A DNA stretch of 64,000 nucleotides from Bolinopsis microptera (GCF_026151205.1 NC_087073.1:19124837-19188836); one strand, 5' to 3'; shown: positions 23,101 to 33,536, numbered from the stretch's first letter. Numbers and translations are program-made. Notes: generated from the sequence alone by a model not told the origin.

Positions 23101-23452
23101 GGTCACCGCGCGCGCGCCTCGCGCCCACACGTAAGGGGTGAGGGACTCGAAGTTTTGCCATATGGCACATGATCGCGCGTTACGTCAAAGTCAACACTTT
23201 TTATAAATTTGTCCCATTTCGTTGTTAAAGCCAATATGGACCGCTGAAACGAAACAAACAGGGCACTTCTAGCTTCCGACAACATTAATAGAACATACTA
23301 ACGGCGGTAAGGACAACTTACTTTGCCCAGGATTTGTACAGGCCCATGGCCCCAGTCGTGAATTTCTGAAGGTGCCCATATAGCTTTATCTCCACTTTTT
23401 GATCATGTTCTTTGTTCTCCGCGATGCTTTCCTTATCAGCATCCTTGCTCAT
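20160..23452 (-). CDS. TBC1D2: TBC1D2/TBC1D2B-type Rab GTPase-activating protein (PH, coiled coil, TBC)
   Basis: Exons on the minus strand: 23452-23322, 22898-22749 and 22596-20160, with consistent phases and 905 residues in all, close to vertebrate TBC1D2 (about 920). Exons 1-3 join into a PH domain (about residues 25-125: KLYGHLQKF, then a central YWFMHDD, ending in MMQWINQLQSKR). A long coiled-coil region follows (about 190-500). The TBC domain lies at about 600-830 and has the catalytic arginine finger in IELDLMRTLPNN and the glutamine finger in GYCQGLN. Known role of the family: Armus/TBC1D2 inactivates Rab7 and links to Rac1 and cadherin turnover. Start: ATG 23452, 11 nt after an AG in TTTTCTTAG. 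A two-codon upstream ORF (ATG ATA TGA) overlaps the start. ATTAAA near 20133 on the minus strand may serve as polyadenylation signal. Confidence 0.92.
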
Positions 23453-23802
23453 ATCATCCTTCTCTAAGAAAATAAAACATAAACTTATAGTCTTGTCGTA
23501 AATAAATCTTAATGATAAAATTTCGGATATGGTTTTCTGATCACAATCGACAAAATTTCATCACAATTTAAGGCATTGCAGAAGTTTGAATTTTGTAAAC
23601 AATTTTGAGTAATGAGATTGCAGTGGTTGTCACTATGTCATATAGGATTCGAAAGAAAACAATACAATTGTTAGTGAGACAAATACTTGGTGAGAAAAGA
23701 TTAAATATAAAACATAAACCAAATATCAAAGCTCGACTTTTGACAACACCAAAGCTACTTAAACTTGGCCACAAAAAGCACAAAATTGCCTACTTTTAAG
23801 TT

Positions 23803-25313
23803 TCATTTCAAATCTGAATTTTGGTCATTATATCCTGAACGTCCAACTGCACCTCCACGCCGGCCACCACCACGGCGAGTATTGCTTCTTTGATCACTGA
23901 AGGGTTTCCTCTGTCCACGGTTAGAATTCATGGCCGTTTTCTTTTCCTCCACGTTGAGCCTCTGATCGTTGAGGAAGAATTTTTCTCCACTCTTCACAGC
24001 ACCAAGGATAGCCTGTACAGGCTCCTCGTTCTCAAACACAACAAATCCAAAGTTGTTCGGGGTAACACGAACATGGACAACATTTCCATAACTTTTGAAC
24101 TTCTCTTCCAGATCTGCGTATGCAGTGTTGTTAGGAAGATTTCCAACAAATATCTGATGGGCGTTGGGAGCTTCACGTTCTTGGAACCGATCTTTTCCAA
24201 AGTTACCAAATCCCTTGTTCTCTGACTTGTTGTTGCGTCTTCCACCTCTACCTTCACCTCTCTCAGCTTCTTTGTTGAAAGGTTGGAAAGTGGTTTCCTT
24301 CTTTGGTGCTTCTTTAGGTTCTGGGGTAGGTTTAGGTGCAGGAGGGGTGGCTTGAGCAGGGACAGCTCTAACTGGAGCAGGTACAACTCTGGCTGGTCCA
24401 GAGGTTGAACCAGCACCAGCAATCATGGCCCAGGATTTGGGACCCTTAGGAACATCAGGAACAGGTTCAGCAGGCTCCTCAGGGATGGGCTCCTCAACAA
24501 TGGGCTCTTCTGGGACTGGTTCTGGGACTGGCTCTTCTTCAACTGGAAGACTTTCTGGCTCTAACGGTTCCTCAAGCACAGGCTCAACTTCTTCTAGAGC
24601 AACTTCAGGTTCTGGATGAACATCAACAGGCTCTTCATGATATGATTTAAAACCTCTTCAATGGGCAGCTCATGGTTGTTATTCAACACTTCATCTTCAA
24701 TAAGATTTCCATTGGTTTTTTCTTCATGGAGATCCAAGGTAGATTCTTCAAATTTTGGTTGGGCCATCTCTTCCTCCAAATGTTCGTTGATATCCTCTTG
24801 GCTGCTCAAGCTGTTCTCTTCATCATCTACTACATCCTCTTGGTCGTATCCAAATACCTCGTCCTGATACCTAAAGATATCGTTGTGGACGTAATACTTC
24901 CTTGGGGTCTGGGAGCCTAGGACGAAAGTTTGCATGAACCTTCGGGGAAGTTTGCCAGCATTGGAGAGCTCACCAGAAACCTGAACAACAACTCCATTGT
25001 CAATTGTGGGCTGACTGTCGACATGTTTGATCTTTGTACGGCAGTCAATGAAGTTGAGACTCATGATCTTTTCGTGGATAGCCCGCTGTCCTGAAACACA
25101 CTCAGCAGTTTCGTCTGTTTGGTTACCATGAACAAAAGTTGACTGATCAAGGTAGAAGCGGTGAAGCTTGTTTGGGTTATCATGCAAAAGAGTGTAATAA
25201 CATCTGACGAACTCTCTGCCGATGCATTGAGGACTCAGGTTATCAGGGAGGTTGGTCACCTTTGCGGGGATCACATCAGGGACGGCACTGCCCATCACTT
25301 GTTCCATTTTCAT
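23803..25313 (-). CDS. G3BP: G3BP (Ras-GAP SH3-binding protein; NTF2-like, acidic linker, RRM, RGG), with an internal -1 frame shift
   Basis: No introns within the coding span. First frame: 25313 to the TAG at 24596-24594. Second frame: open from 24657 to the stop at 23803. Residues 30-150 form an NTF2-like domain (GREFVRCYYTLLHDNP, RRFMQTFVLG, VHNDIFRYQDEVFG, all close to vertebrate G3BP). An acidic, proline-rich linker follows, then an RRM (HQIFVGNLPNN, NNFGFVVFE) and an RG-rich tail (RRGGGRRGG). Reading both frames gives about 503 residues, in line with the family (466-482 in human). Known role: RNA-binding nucleator of stress granules. The frame change falls at a TTTAAAT heptamer (24651-24645). 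It may be programmed, an assembly indel, a mutation, or an exceptionally short 23-nt intron. An intronless copy also raises the possibility of a retrocopy, but the rest of the reading frame is intact. Confidence 0.9.
24645..24651 (-). promoter_or_regulatory. Candidate -1 ribosomal frameshift site (U UUA AAU) in G3BP
   Basis: Minus-strand TTTAAAT sits in the zero frame as GTT TTA AAT and fits the X XXY YYZ pattern. A -1 slip continues TCA TAT CAT and enters exactly the frame that encodes the acidic linker and RRM. The frame overlap is only about 61 nt. Downstream, two weak complementary pairs (ATGA/TCAT and AGAGC/GCTCT) could interleave as a pseudoknot, but they are short. An indel in the T/A run explains the data equally well. 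Confidence 0.3.
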
Positions 25314-25733
25314 TTTTTCGATCTTAGTGAACAGAAGCCAATGCCATATAGACCTATCCCTGAAAGGTGAAACTGATTAAATCTGATGAATAATTAATAT
25401 TTGTGAAACAAATTTTTTACAGTTATTACAGTCAAGACATGCTAAACTGCTCAATTTTAGAAATTGTTCACAACAAAATTGTTATGTATGCATGGAGGTT
25501 GAAATTGTTATACAAGCTATTTATTATTATGATCATTATTTACAGTTGCTCAATTTCACTCCTAAGAGCATATTAGGAAAATATTATGTTCTTATCGATT
25601 TCTGGCAGTTTTCAATAAATGTTAATTGTTATACCCATTTTGGTGCATCAAAACTTGTCAAGGATATAAATTCTCATCGTTATATAATGTCATTTCTGGG
25701 AAATGTCGCTATATTTCGAAAATGTTATTTCGG

Positions 25734-26214
25734 GAGGGGGGATCATACACTTAGTACCGTACGTTGAAGTTGGGGTGGTGGGTCATATTTTCTTCCAAAA
25801 CACAGTTAGTACTTTTGTACTAAGTGGTGGGTCTGCTGCTCATTTCCCAGAAAAAAAAAAACAGTTAGTTCCAACCCCAAAAAACCCATTTTACCTCAAA
25901 TTTCAATTTTGGGAATGAGTTTTTTGGATTTTGAGGTTTTTTTTGGGTTTTTTTTTAAAAAATTTCCTTTTTTGTAACTTTTTATCTCAGTTAGACACAA
26001 ATTTCAGTTAAACAAAGATTTCCAAGACACAGTTAGTACCGTGATTTCTCAACAGTTAGTACTGCAAAAGCCGGCAAAAGGGGTGGGTGTCTTAAAAATT
26101 ATCCAAAAAACAGTTAGTACCACAAAGGGGGTGGGTGGGTCTTTTGAAAAATTCCAAAATTAAACTTAGTCAACGTCACGTACAGAACTTAGTACCTGAT
26201 CCCCCTGGTTATTT
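25734..26214. mobile_element. Non-autonomous element rich in CAGTTAGTACC
   Basis: Ends AGGGGGGATCA and TGATCCCCCT are inverted, and nearby GTTATTTC/GTTATTTA flanks could be an 8-bp target duplication. The interior holds about eight dispersed copies of (A/C)TTAGTACC or its near match, plus poly-A and poly-T/G-rich stretches. No convincing ORF. Confidence 0.55.
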
Positions 26215-26706
26215 ACCCTCAATAATGACCCATACAACTTGCCTTGATAGTATACCATAGATTATTACCATTACATGTTTCAAGCATAGTTAGTGGTATA
26301 TTTAGGCAAATTGTGTAATTAATCATATTATGTTCTATTACTCATGTCCAGCGTTAATCTCAATTTGAACACAGCTGTGGATAATTTCTTCTGACCTTGA
26401 ATTTCAGTAATAAATAGTTAAAGAAATACTTATCCTTATGCAATTTTCATTTTCTGTCTCATGATTTTAATTAGTTCAACCCATTAAAAACAAATGATAT
26501 GAAGTATGAACCTTTAACCTTTTAACCTCAATTATTCCATATCTATTATATTAGCAACAATCAACAATGTGCTCATCAGATCATAATATTAAAATTGATA
26601 TAAGTAGTAAGCATGAGCAAACACATGGATATAAGCAGACACATGTAATGGCAGAATGGACTAATGGCAGAATGTCAAAATAAAGTTGGAGGCTTGAAAT
26701 AAAACT

Positions 26707-27610
26707 TTGAATATCATAAAAATTAAAAAAACCAAAGCAACAAAGTTTCTTGGAGTTGTTATTGACGAACAGCTTTCCTGGGGGCCTCATATAACAGCAC
26801 TTAAACGAAAGTTAAACTATGCCTCTGCCACCTTAAATAGAATTAGGGACTCTGTATCGAAGGAACTCCATAAAGAACTCTACCACACACTATTTGAATC
26901 CCATCTTACATATTTTATCTCAGTTTGGGGTGATGCAGCACTCTTTAGGACAGCAAGTATCTGGCTGTCTCAGAAGCACTGCATACGGGTCCTCTTTGGT
27001 GATAAAGAGGCATACCTAAACAAGTTCCTAACATGTGCAACAACAAGAAAGTTTGACAACCAGGCACTCGACCATACATTCTTCCAACTAGAGCACTGTA
27101 AACCACTTTTCAAGCAACAAAACATCCTGGCTTTCAAAAATGTATATACATATCACACATTTATGGAAGTTTTTAAAATACTGAAACTGAGGACCTTCTA
27201 GAAGATGGCTGATAATGCTGTTGCAGTGATGCTGGGCACCTTAGTCTAAGGTGCCCAGCATCACTGCAACAGCATTATCAGCCATCTTCTAGAAAAGAAA
27301 GCAGTCTCATTTCACAACTCCCATCTAATGACTTAATATCAAGATCCACCAAAATTTGGAGTACAATTGCACCTAAACTTAAGCTTTTTGACTACTCCTA
27401 CAAGATTAGCCTTGATTCAGCATGGACCTCAAGCGATTATGACAAATTTAATCCAGTGTTCTTGGCCCACATGCACAGGTTCCTCCTATTAAACAATTTT
27501 GATTTTGGTAAATGTGTGCTGACTCCACCACCTATGTATTTAACCTAATATATTTAGTGTATTACAGGTAGACATTGACTTAGGTAGGTATTTTTATCTT
27601 TCAAAATTAG
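26707..27610 (+). mobile_element. LINE fragment 1: reverse transcriptase C-terminus and 3' UTR
   Basis: The first part translates to KKTKATKFLGVVIDEQLSW...SVWGDA, the typical thumb/C-terminal region of jockey/CR1-type reverse transcriptases. A second part (from about 27288, SRKESSLISQLPSNDLISRS) continues the same protein to a stop at 27546. The two are separated by a 99-bp palindrome. The 3' UTR continues to about 27610 and is matched in reverse at 37215-37430. The 5' part of the LINE is missing. Confidence 0.85.
27196..27294. repeat. Perfect 48-bp inverted repeat with a 3-nt spacer, inside LINE fragment 1
   Basis: Left arm 27196-27243 and right arm 27247-27294 are exact reverse complements around GTC. 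Starts TTCTAGAAGATGGCTG and ends CAGCCATCTTCTAGAA. It interrupts the reverse transcriptase frame. Confidence 0.95.
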
Positions 27611-27830
27611 CTCCTTCGAAAAAATAATTTTTGTTTACAATCCAAACATTATTTTTTACCTCACCCTGTACATTCAGATCTCAGAGTAACATCATTCATA
27701 ATCTAATTTTGTACATAAATAAGCCAAAAAAGATAAAAATTGTGATAAAATTTCAAAAATCTATCATATCTATATTATATTTTAAACTTGATGAAATCTT
27801 CCCAGCAACGAGATTTGCAGCTATTATATA

Positions 27831-27991
27831 ACAAAATTTTAAATAAAACAAAATTTTAAATAAAACAAAATTTTAAATAAAACAAAATTTTAAATAAAAC
27901 AAAATTTTAAATAAAACAAAATTTTAAATAAAACAAAATTTTAAATAAAACAAAATTTTAAATAAAACAAAATTTTAAATAAAACAAAATT
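27831..27991 (+). repeat. 18-bp AT-rich tandem repeat, about nine copies
   Basis: Near-identical copies of ACAAAATTTTAAATAAA. Follows the 3' side of LINE fragment 1. Confidence 0.95.
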
Positions 27992-28429
27992 TTATTTTGG
28001 CTAAGGTTTACTGTGTTCTTTCATGCTCTATGATACGTCATGACCAGTATAACAGGATTACAAGTTGTGGGCATAAATAACACAGGGAATGGGGATCTTG
28101 ATATTTGGGCGAAGATGCCGTTTCTGAATTTGGACTGATTGGAGACATTATTAAGTGCTCTAATCGCATATTTAATAAAGAGCCTTTTCGAAACCACACA
28201 AAACAGAAATTATATTACACAATTACACATTGTTATGAGCACAGCTATTCTTTTCATGTGTTCTTAATATATTATGTTAAAGTTCTTAATAGTCTGAACT
28301 GCTGAACCACATATAAAATCAAATTAATGTTTACTGAACTATTATAAAAATCCAGTAGAGAATAGGTCCTATAAAGATTCATTCAATGCTTTTAACTCAA
28401 TTATACGAAAATTCTGGAGGGACATAGTT

Positions 28430-29240
28430 GAGATTTAGAGGCTGCGCTGTAGATTAAGAAACCTGAGGGTGAGAACCAGAGTTTGGAAGCAAGAGGATGT
28501 AGAAGGAAGGACTTTAAAGTGGGAGTCCTGATATTGACATTGATTGAAATAAATTTTCGTGCACATACAGAACGAATGGTTAATAATTTAATATATATGT
28601 GGACCAAGGTCTGTGCATGGGATGCTTCCTGGAAGAATCCAGTTCTTTTAGCGGGGCACCCTACCTAAAGCTGGTGAGGTCGAAGATCAGAGGGGAAGCC
28701 AGAGAGTGAAAGGCTAGCATAAGTACAAACCGCATTTGTAAGAACAGAGAGGCCGGAATGTGAAGACTCAAGCAAGAAAGTCACAGTTTTGATAAGGGAA
28801 GGGCGAAGGCTGTATAGTGAAGACATGTTCATTGAGAGCTTAGAAAAGGTGGGAGAGAGTAAGATGCCGGGAGACAATGAGTACTGAGTAGCAGGACTAG
28901 GACACCCGAGAGATTGGAAAATCAGTGATCCTGAGTTCCCAGAGAGTGTGAGAGGCCAGAGAGGGAGAGTTCAGAGGCTGAGAACTGGAGAGGTCAACAG
29001 GTATGAGAAGCTGAGTACCTGGGGAGGCAGGATAGTGAGACACCAAGGAGAGGACACTGAGAAACCGTAGAATGAGAAGTAAAAAATAATTTTCAAATCT
29101 TTTGAATCATGTAATCGAGCTAGTACAGGAATGGAGAGGCTGGAGATTGGGGAATGAAGAGTAAGGGGCGAGAGATAGTGAGAGGCTGGCGAGTGAGAGT
29201 TCAGCTAGTGGAAGGGATGATAGTGGAGATTGTCTGATAG
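28430..29240 (+). other. Purine-rich, gene-free stretch
   Basis: The plus strand is strongly biased to A and G, with many loosely repeated AGAGG(C/T)(T/C)(G/A)GAGA motifs such as GTGAGAGGC and GAGAGG. The ORFs here (for example 28665-28877 and 29107-29337 on the minus strand) are Ser/Leu-rich by-products of this bias. Confidence 0.55.
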
Positions 29241-29465
29241 AATGTAAGTAACAAATATTAACCAATCTGACACAAATCAAATATGTCCCATTGGCTAGAA
29301 TGAAGGGGGAGCTCTCGCTCAGTACCTTACAAGACAATTTATCTTGACCAGTATGATTTCATACACCAGTGTTACTGAGTGAGGACTCTCCCTTCATTAA
29401 TTTAAAGAAAAAGGTTAAGTATTATAAGACATCAATTAGGAAGCAATAGAAATTAAGGTCAGAAG

Positions 29466-29744
29466 CAGTGGCGTAGCGAAGGGCCCCGCTGGCCCCGTTG
29501 TGCAGGGGGGCACCATCTTAGGGGGGTGCAAAATCGTCGTTTGAATGTGGGACAATTTAAAAAAAACTTAACTGAGGTACTAGCAAAGCTGCGCGTTTTG
29601 ATCTAGAAACCCACTTTTTTAGAGATTTTACCGGCATATCTTCTAAAATCACCTAATTTGTTCAATTTTAGGGAGGGGCACCATAAAGGGAGGGGGCGCC
29701 AACAGGGCCGGGGGCGCATTTTCAGCGGGGGTGTTTCGCCACTG
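29466..29744 (+). mobile_element. hAT-like MITE (CAGTGGCG ends) with 8-bp target duplication
   Basis: Ends CAGTGGCGTAGCGAAG and TTTCGCCACTG are inverted. GTCAGAAG flanks both sides (29458-29465, 29745-29752). CAGTGGCGTA termini and 8-bp duplication are typical of hAT elements. No ORF. Confidence 0.88.
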
Positions 29745-30004
29745 GTCAGAAGTGAACGTGGCACTACAGTCCACATTGTAAAGCCATAGTAAAAGTAATC
29801 TCCTGAATGTTACAGGAAAAAGCATCTACTAAAACAGGATCATTCCTCTTAACCCTCTGAAATGAAGCTAGGTTATCAAGTAACTCTAACATTTCAGCTA
29901 TTCCTGAGCCCATAAAACAGGTTTGCTGAGCAAGTTAAATAACCACCTGAACGCATACGACTTGTAGTCTCCTCTTCAGTCTAGATAAAAAAATCAATTC
30001 AAAA

Positions 30005-30455
30005 TATAATGACACAAACATCATCACACATCATCAAAAATATATCTACTAAAGTTTTAAAATTATCTTAAATCTATTGGCCTAAACATAAACAACCAAG
30101 TTAAAATGAATCTAATTTACATACTTTCCATTACTATATAAGTTGATAAAGCGTTTTTTAGCAACATGAGGATTACACATAAGATATTCATTGTGCTCCA
30201 AAAATTACTATCATTTACAGATCCGTTTAAAATAGTCTCTTTTTTGAAAACCTCTAATCTTATTTTAAAACTTAACACAGTCCCACAATTCTTGACATCT
30301 GAGGGGAGTTTGTTCCAATATGGTCTCACCCTCTCCGGAAGAAAAGAACTGTGGACTTTCCTCATTTTACTGCTACTTTTACTGCATCTACTGTTTGATA
30401 CCACATTAAGACCAGATCTGCTCATACTGAACAAACCAGCTCCGACTAGATACAA
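30005..30455 (-). mobile_element. LINE fragment 2: reverse transcriptase C-terminus (minus)
   Basis: The minus frame 30455-30117 contains SSFLPERVRPYWNKLPSDV followed by LSFKIRLEVFKKE, a signature of the C-terminus of non-LTR reverse transcriptases in many invertebrates. No other part of the element is visible. Confidence 0.8.
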
Positions 30456-30535
30456 AAACTAAATACAAAAATACAAAATTTTGTTTTCCTTCATAGGGGA
30501 TTCAGGCTGAAAAAAATGTTGCTGCATTACACGGT

Positions 30536-31853
30536 GGACATTACAGTAAGAGACACGGCTATCCAGCAAGTCAGCAACTTCACTTACCTTGGGTCGATTA
30601 TATCAAGTGATGGGACTATTTCGGGACTTGTCTGCACGGATCCAGAAAGCCTCAGGAGCATTCAATCAGCTCGGTAATATTTGGAAGAATCGCAATATCC
30701 AAACTAACACCAAAATACGGATATATGTTGCAGCGGTTCTAACAATATTACTTTATGGAAGCGAAGTCTGGAACACTACTTCAAAGCAACTACATCGCTT
30801 CGAAGTTTTTCATCAAAACTGTTTGAGGAGATTCCTTCGAAATAAGTGGTTCCACCGGACGAGCAATGTTCAAGTGTTGGAGCGGGCAAGAATAAACCCG
30901 GTTATAACCTACATCAGTGCCAACCGTCTTCGCTGGTTTGGACATGTTTCTAGAATGGCGGACACCAGGTTACCAAAGTATCTACTGAAAAGAATATTCA
31001 AACAATATACACATAATATAGCAATGGCCAATTGGCTGACTATAAGGTCATGGCCTGAACTTTAATAGTCAAGTGATGCTAAAGCAGAGCACAAATATGT
31101 AATAAGTTAATAGATAAAAATACTGATTCAATGATTAAAATTATAGCTGTGAGTGTCAATAAATTACTGTGTCATAAAAAAAGGAACGATGTACACGTGA
31201 TCTGAGATACCAATATCTCAATATCAAAAGGATAGTGTCTAGAAACATTCATAGTCCATGGTGGCAGGTATCAAGTTAAACGAAGTTACACTGACTGGCA
31301 ATGTATACGATTGCCGTCTCCCTCTCTCACCCCTGACCGCTATCAGGGTGCTCCTGAGGATTGAGAATCTAATCCTGGTGCGCATGTAACACATAATAGC
31401 CGCATAGTCTTCTCCTCTCTTCTGGGATAGTTTTTCAGCGAGTCTCTTGTGGTATCTTGTGGCTTGTGGACCCCATCCGCCATTTGTTGAGTATATAAGT
31501 GGGGTAAAGGTGCCTTTTTCCACCTGGATGATTCTGTTGTTGTACTTTTTCATTTTCCTCATTTCATGAGCTTTATAGATCTGTTCCATATCTTTTTTGA
31601 CATATGTGGGTGAGTTGGGGTGGGTAACACAGAAAAGTATCTACTTGACTGGACACCTGCTCACGGCCGAAGATCACGTGGGCGGCCAAGAAAGAACTGG
31701 CGAACCTGTGTCCTAGAAGACGCAGTAACATTCACAGGAGATCCAGACATTGTATTTGATAAGGTCCGAGAGTTGGCAGGAAACCGAAAGCACTGGAGAG
31801 AGATGATACGACATAAGCGGCAATTCCTTGGTGCAGGCCACTCGAATGATTGA
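30536..31853 (+). mobile_element. LINE fragment 3: RTE-type reverse transcriptase C-terminus, interrupted
   Basis: Plus-strand reading gives FTYLGSIISSDG, then (after a frameshift near 30620) RIYVAAVLTILLYGSEVW, RLRWFGHVSRM and, past the insertion, GRPRKNW and LAGNRKHWREM. This order is characteristic of the C-terminal region of RTE-like LINEs. Fragment 4 is inserted between KYLL and DWTPAHG. Confidence 0.85.
30987..31633 (-). mobile_element. LINE fragment 4, 5'-truncated and nested in fragment 3
   Basis: Bounded by a 12-bp direct repeat AAAGTATCTACT (30975-30986, 31634-31645). The minus frame 31589-31239 has VEKGTFTPLIYSTNGGWGP and RTRIRFSILRSTLIAVRG, typical of the tail of non-LTR reverse transcriptases of invertebrates. 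A variable-length target duplication plus 5' truncation fits target-primed insertion. No poly-A tail is evident. Confidence 0.85.
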
Positions 31854-32439
31854 GGAGACCTTATCAAGTATCAAGTAGTATTACACGGGGATCTCAGTCC
31901 AGCGTTTGACACTCATCCGTGATTGACTAATTTGTTGCTCAGATATTCCAGAGAGAACTTTGTAATTAGAAAACATAGAAAACATTCTGTGCCAAGAAAG
32001 ACAGCAGGATTTAGTCTTTGTTTGAACTCTTCTTTCGAGTCCCTACTTCGGCCAAGTATCCTAGTATGAAAATAAATCGAAGCAGTAGGCTGATGATTCT
32101 AATAAATGTGTACATCTTTCATAACAGCCTTCCAAGTGAGCTTGCAGATGTTAAAGATGGAAGGTACAGGTTATATCTCCACTGAAAGCACATCCAATTT
32201 GATACGCATGAAATATGTTTATTAACGGGTCTAGTTTAGTTGAGAATTCTCAACACCCACTTCCAAGTCGAGTACTCTCGACCCACTTAGTCCACATACC
32301 TTGCAAACTTACAGCAGGGTATTTGTAATGGTCTAAGTCCCTAATACACGCCAAAGATGGTTCCTCTATACTCAACCGTAGGAGAAGAGAATTAGGTGAC
32401 TGTATTTTGTTCTAATGTTGATATTAATATAAGTATGTT

Positions 32440-32622
32440 CTAGTTGTTACTCCTTTTGTTTTAACGTTTTTATGGTACTCTCCTTAAATTATTTCAATGC
32501 AGTCACTCAGATGATTTTTAAATCAGGACACTTAAATAAAGACACATACTCTGCCCACAATAAGGGGCCATAATTTTTAAATTATGTAACAGTATAGAAT
32601 TATTATTATTATTATTATTATT
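32440..32622 (+). repeat. LINE 3' tail copy ending in (ATT)n
   Basis: CAGTCACTCAGAT, ATCAGGACACT, TCTGCCCACAATAAGG and a terminal (ATT)n run are shared with 39188-39412. Family D element D3 begins directly at the end of the (ATT)n run. Confidence 0.65.
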
Positions 32623-32712
32623 AACGGGTGATACTCGTTAAATATTTGTTCCAAATAGGACCGCGTCGAGGAGTCCAACTCGGGGCGCGTCTTGGTATGT
32701 TATGAACCTATA
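32623..32712 (+). mobile_element. Family D mini-element D3
   Basis: Begins AACGGGTGATACTCGTTAAA and contains GAGTCCAACTCGG and GCGCGTC, ending near ATGAACCTATAA. It is joined to the (ATT)n tail. No clean 8-bp duplication because the left flank is a microsatellite. Confidence 0.6.
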
Positions 32713-32862
32713 ATATCCTGTAGGTGGATATTTAAAACATATAAGTGATATACGAAAGATTTTATTAGCAGGATCTTTCAAAATACTTGTATAAATCGTC
32801 TTCAGCCTTCAACTTACAATACGTCTATTGTCTAAAGATCTCTTGACTCTGCACTAAGTTGA

Positions 32863-32978
32863 CTTGATTCACGATGTCAATCCTTTCTAGCTCGGCGAGG
32901 CGCATCGGTGCATCTCGCCGATCTACGGAAGGTTGCGAGAATTTGCGCAGCGCGGCCCAGTAGTGCATCACGCTACAA
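32863..32978 (+). mobile_element. Family C mini-element C5
   Basis: Begins CTTGATTCACGATGTCAAT and ends CATCACGCTACAA. Perfect duplication TAAGTTGA at 32855-32862 and 32979-32986. Confidence 0.85.
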
Positions 32979-32986
32979 TAAGTTGA

Positions 32987-33536
32987 GGTGTGCTTAATAA
33001 AATTAAACGAGGAATCGTTTGAGATAACTTTAGAGACACCTAGCTTGATAAAAGCTACTCAAGTTATTGGAGGACTTCACCGCTTCGACGTGCCGCGCAA
33101 TGTTGATTCGCCGAGCAACGCCTGGAAGGGTTGACACAGTCAATCAATTCATATTAGTTGCCAAATAATTTATATTAGAATGCTAGTTTGCGCGCCGCTT
33201 TGACGCGCCGCGCAAACTAGCATTCCTGCTTCGCATTGACGATCGTTGCTTTGCAAAGCAAATCAACGATCTTGAAAGGTTGACATCGTTAATCAATCTC
33301 GATTCACACAATTTGAAGGAAGCTACTACACTGCAATGCGTGCAATTTGGGAAGTGTGCTTACGGTGGGGATAAAGAGTTAGGTAGTGTGCCATCGACAG
33401 TGAGCCGCGCGTGCCGACTGTAATGTAGGATGGTTTTTTAGCGCTAATGTCGGCCAGCACAAAATTCTTGCGTATTGAGTAACCTTCCCTTGATCCAATT
33501 TTAACAAAAATTGGTTAGCTTAATGTACTGATAGAC
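32987..33536. other. Decayed GC-rich repeat fragments, no gene seen
   Basis: Several fragments related to family C (CGCCGAGCAACGCC, GACATCGTTAATCAATC) and an inverted pair around 33183-33225 (CTAGTTTGCGCG.../...CGCGCAAACTAG). No reading frame of interest. Confidence 0.45.

Noticed and set aside
24425-24619. Plus-strand Gly/Ser-rich ORF
   Set aside because: Antisense of the acidic, proline-rich G3BP linker; repetitive codons create it.
28665-29337. Minus-strand Ser/Leu-rich ORFs
   Set aside because: Products of the strong purine bias of the plus strand, without domains or splice signals.
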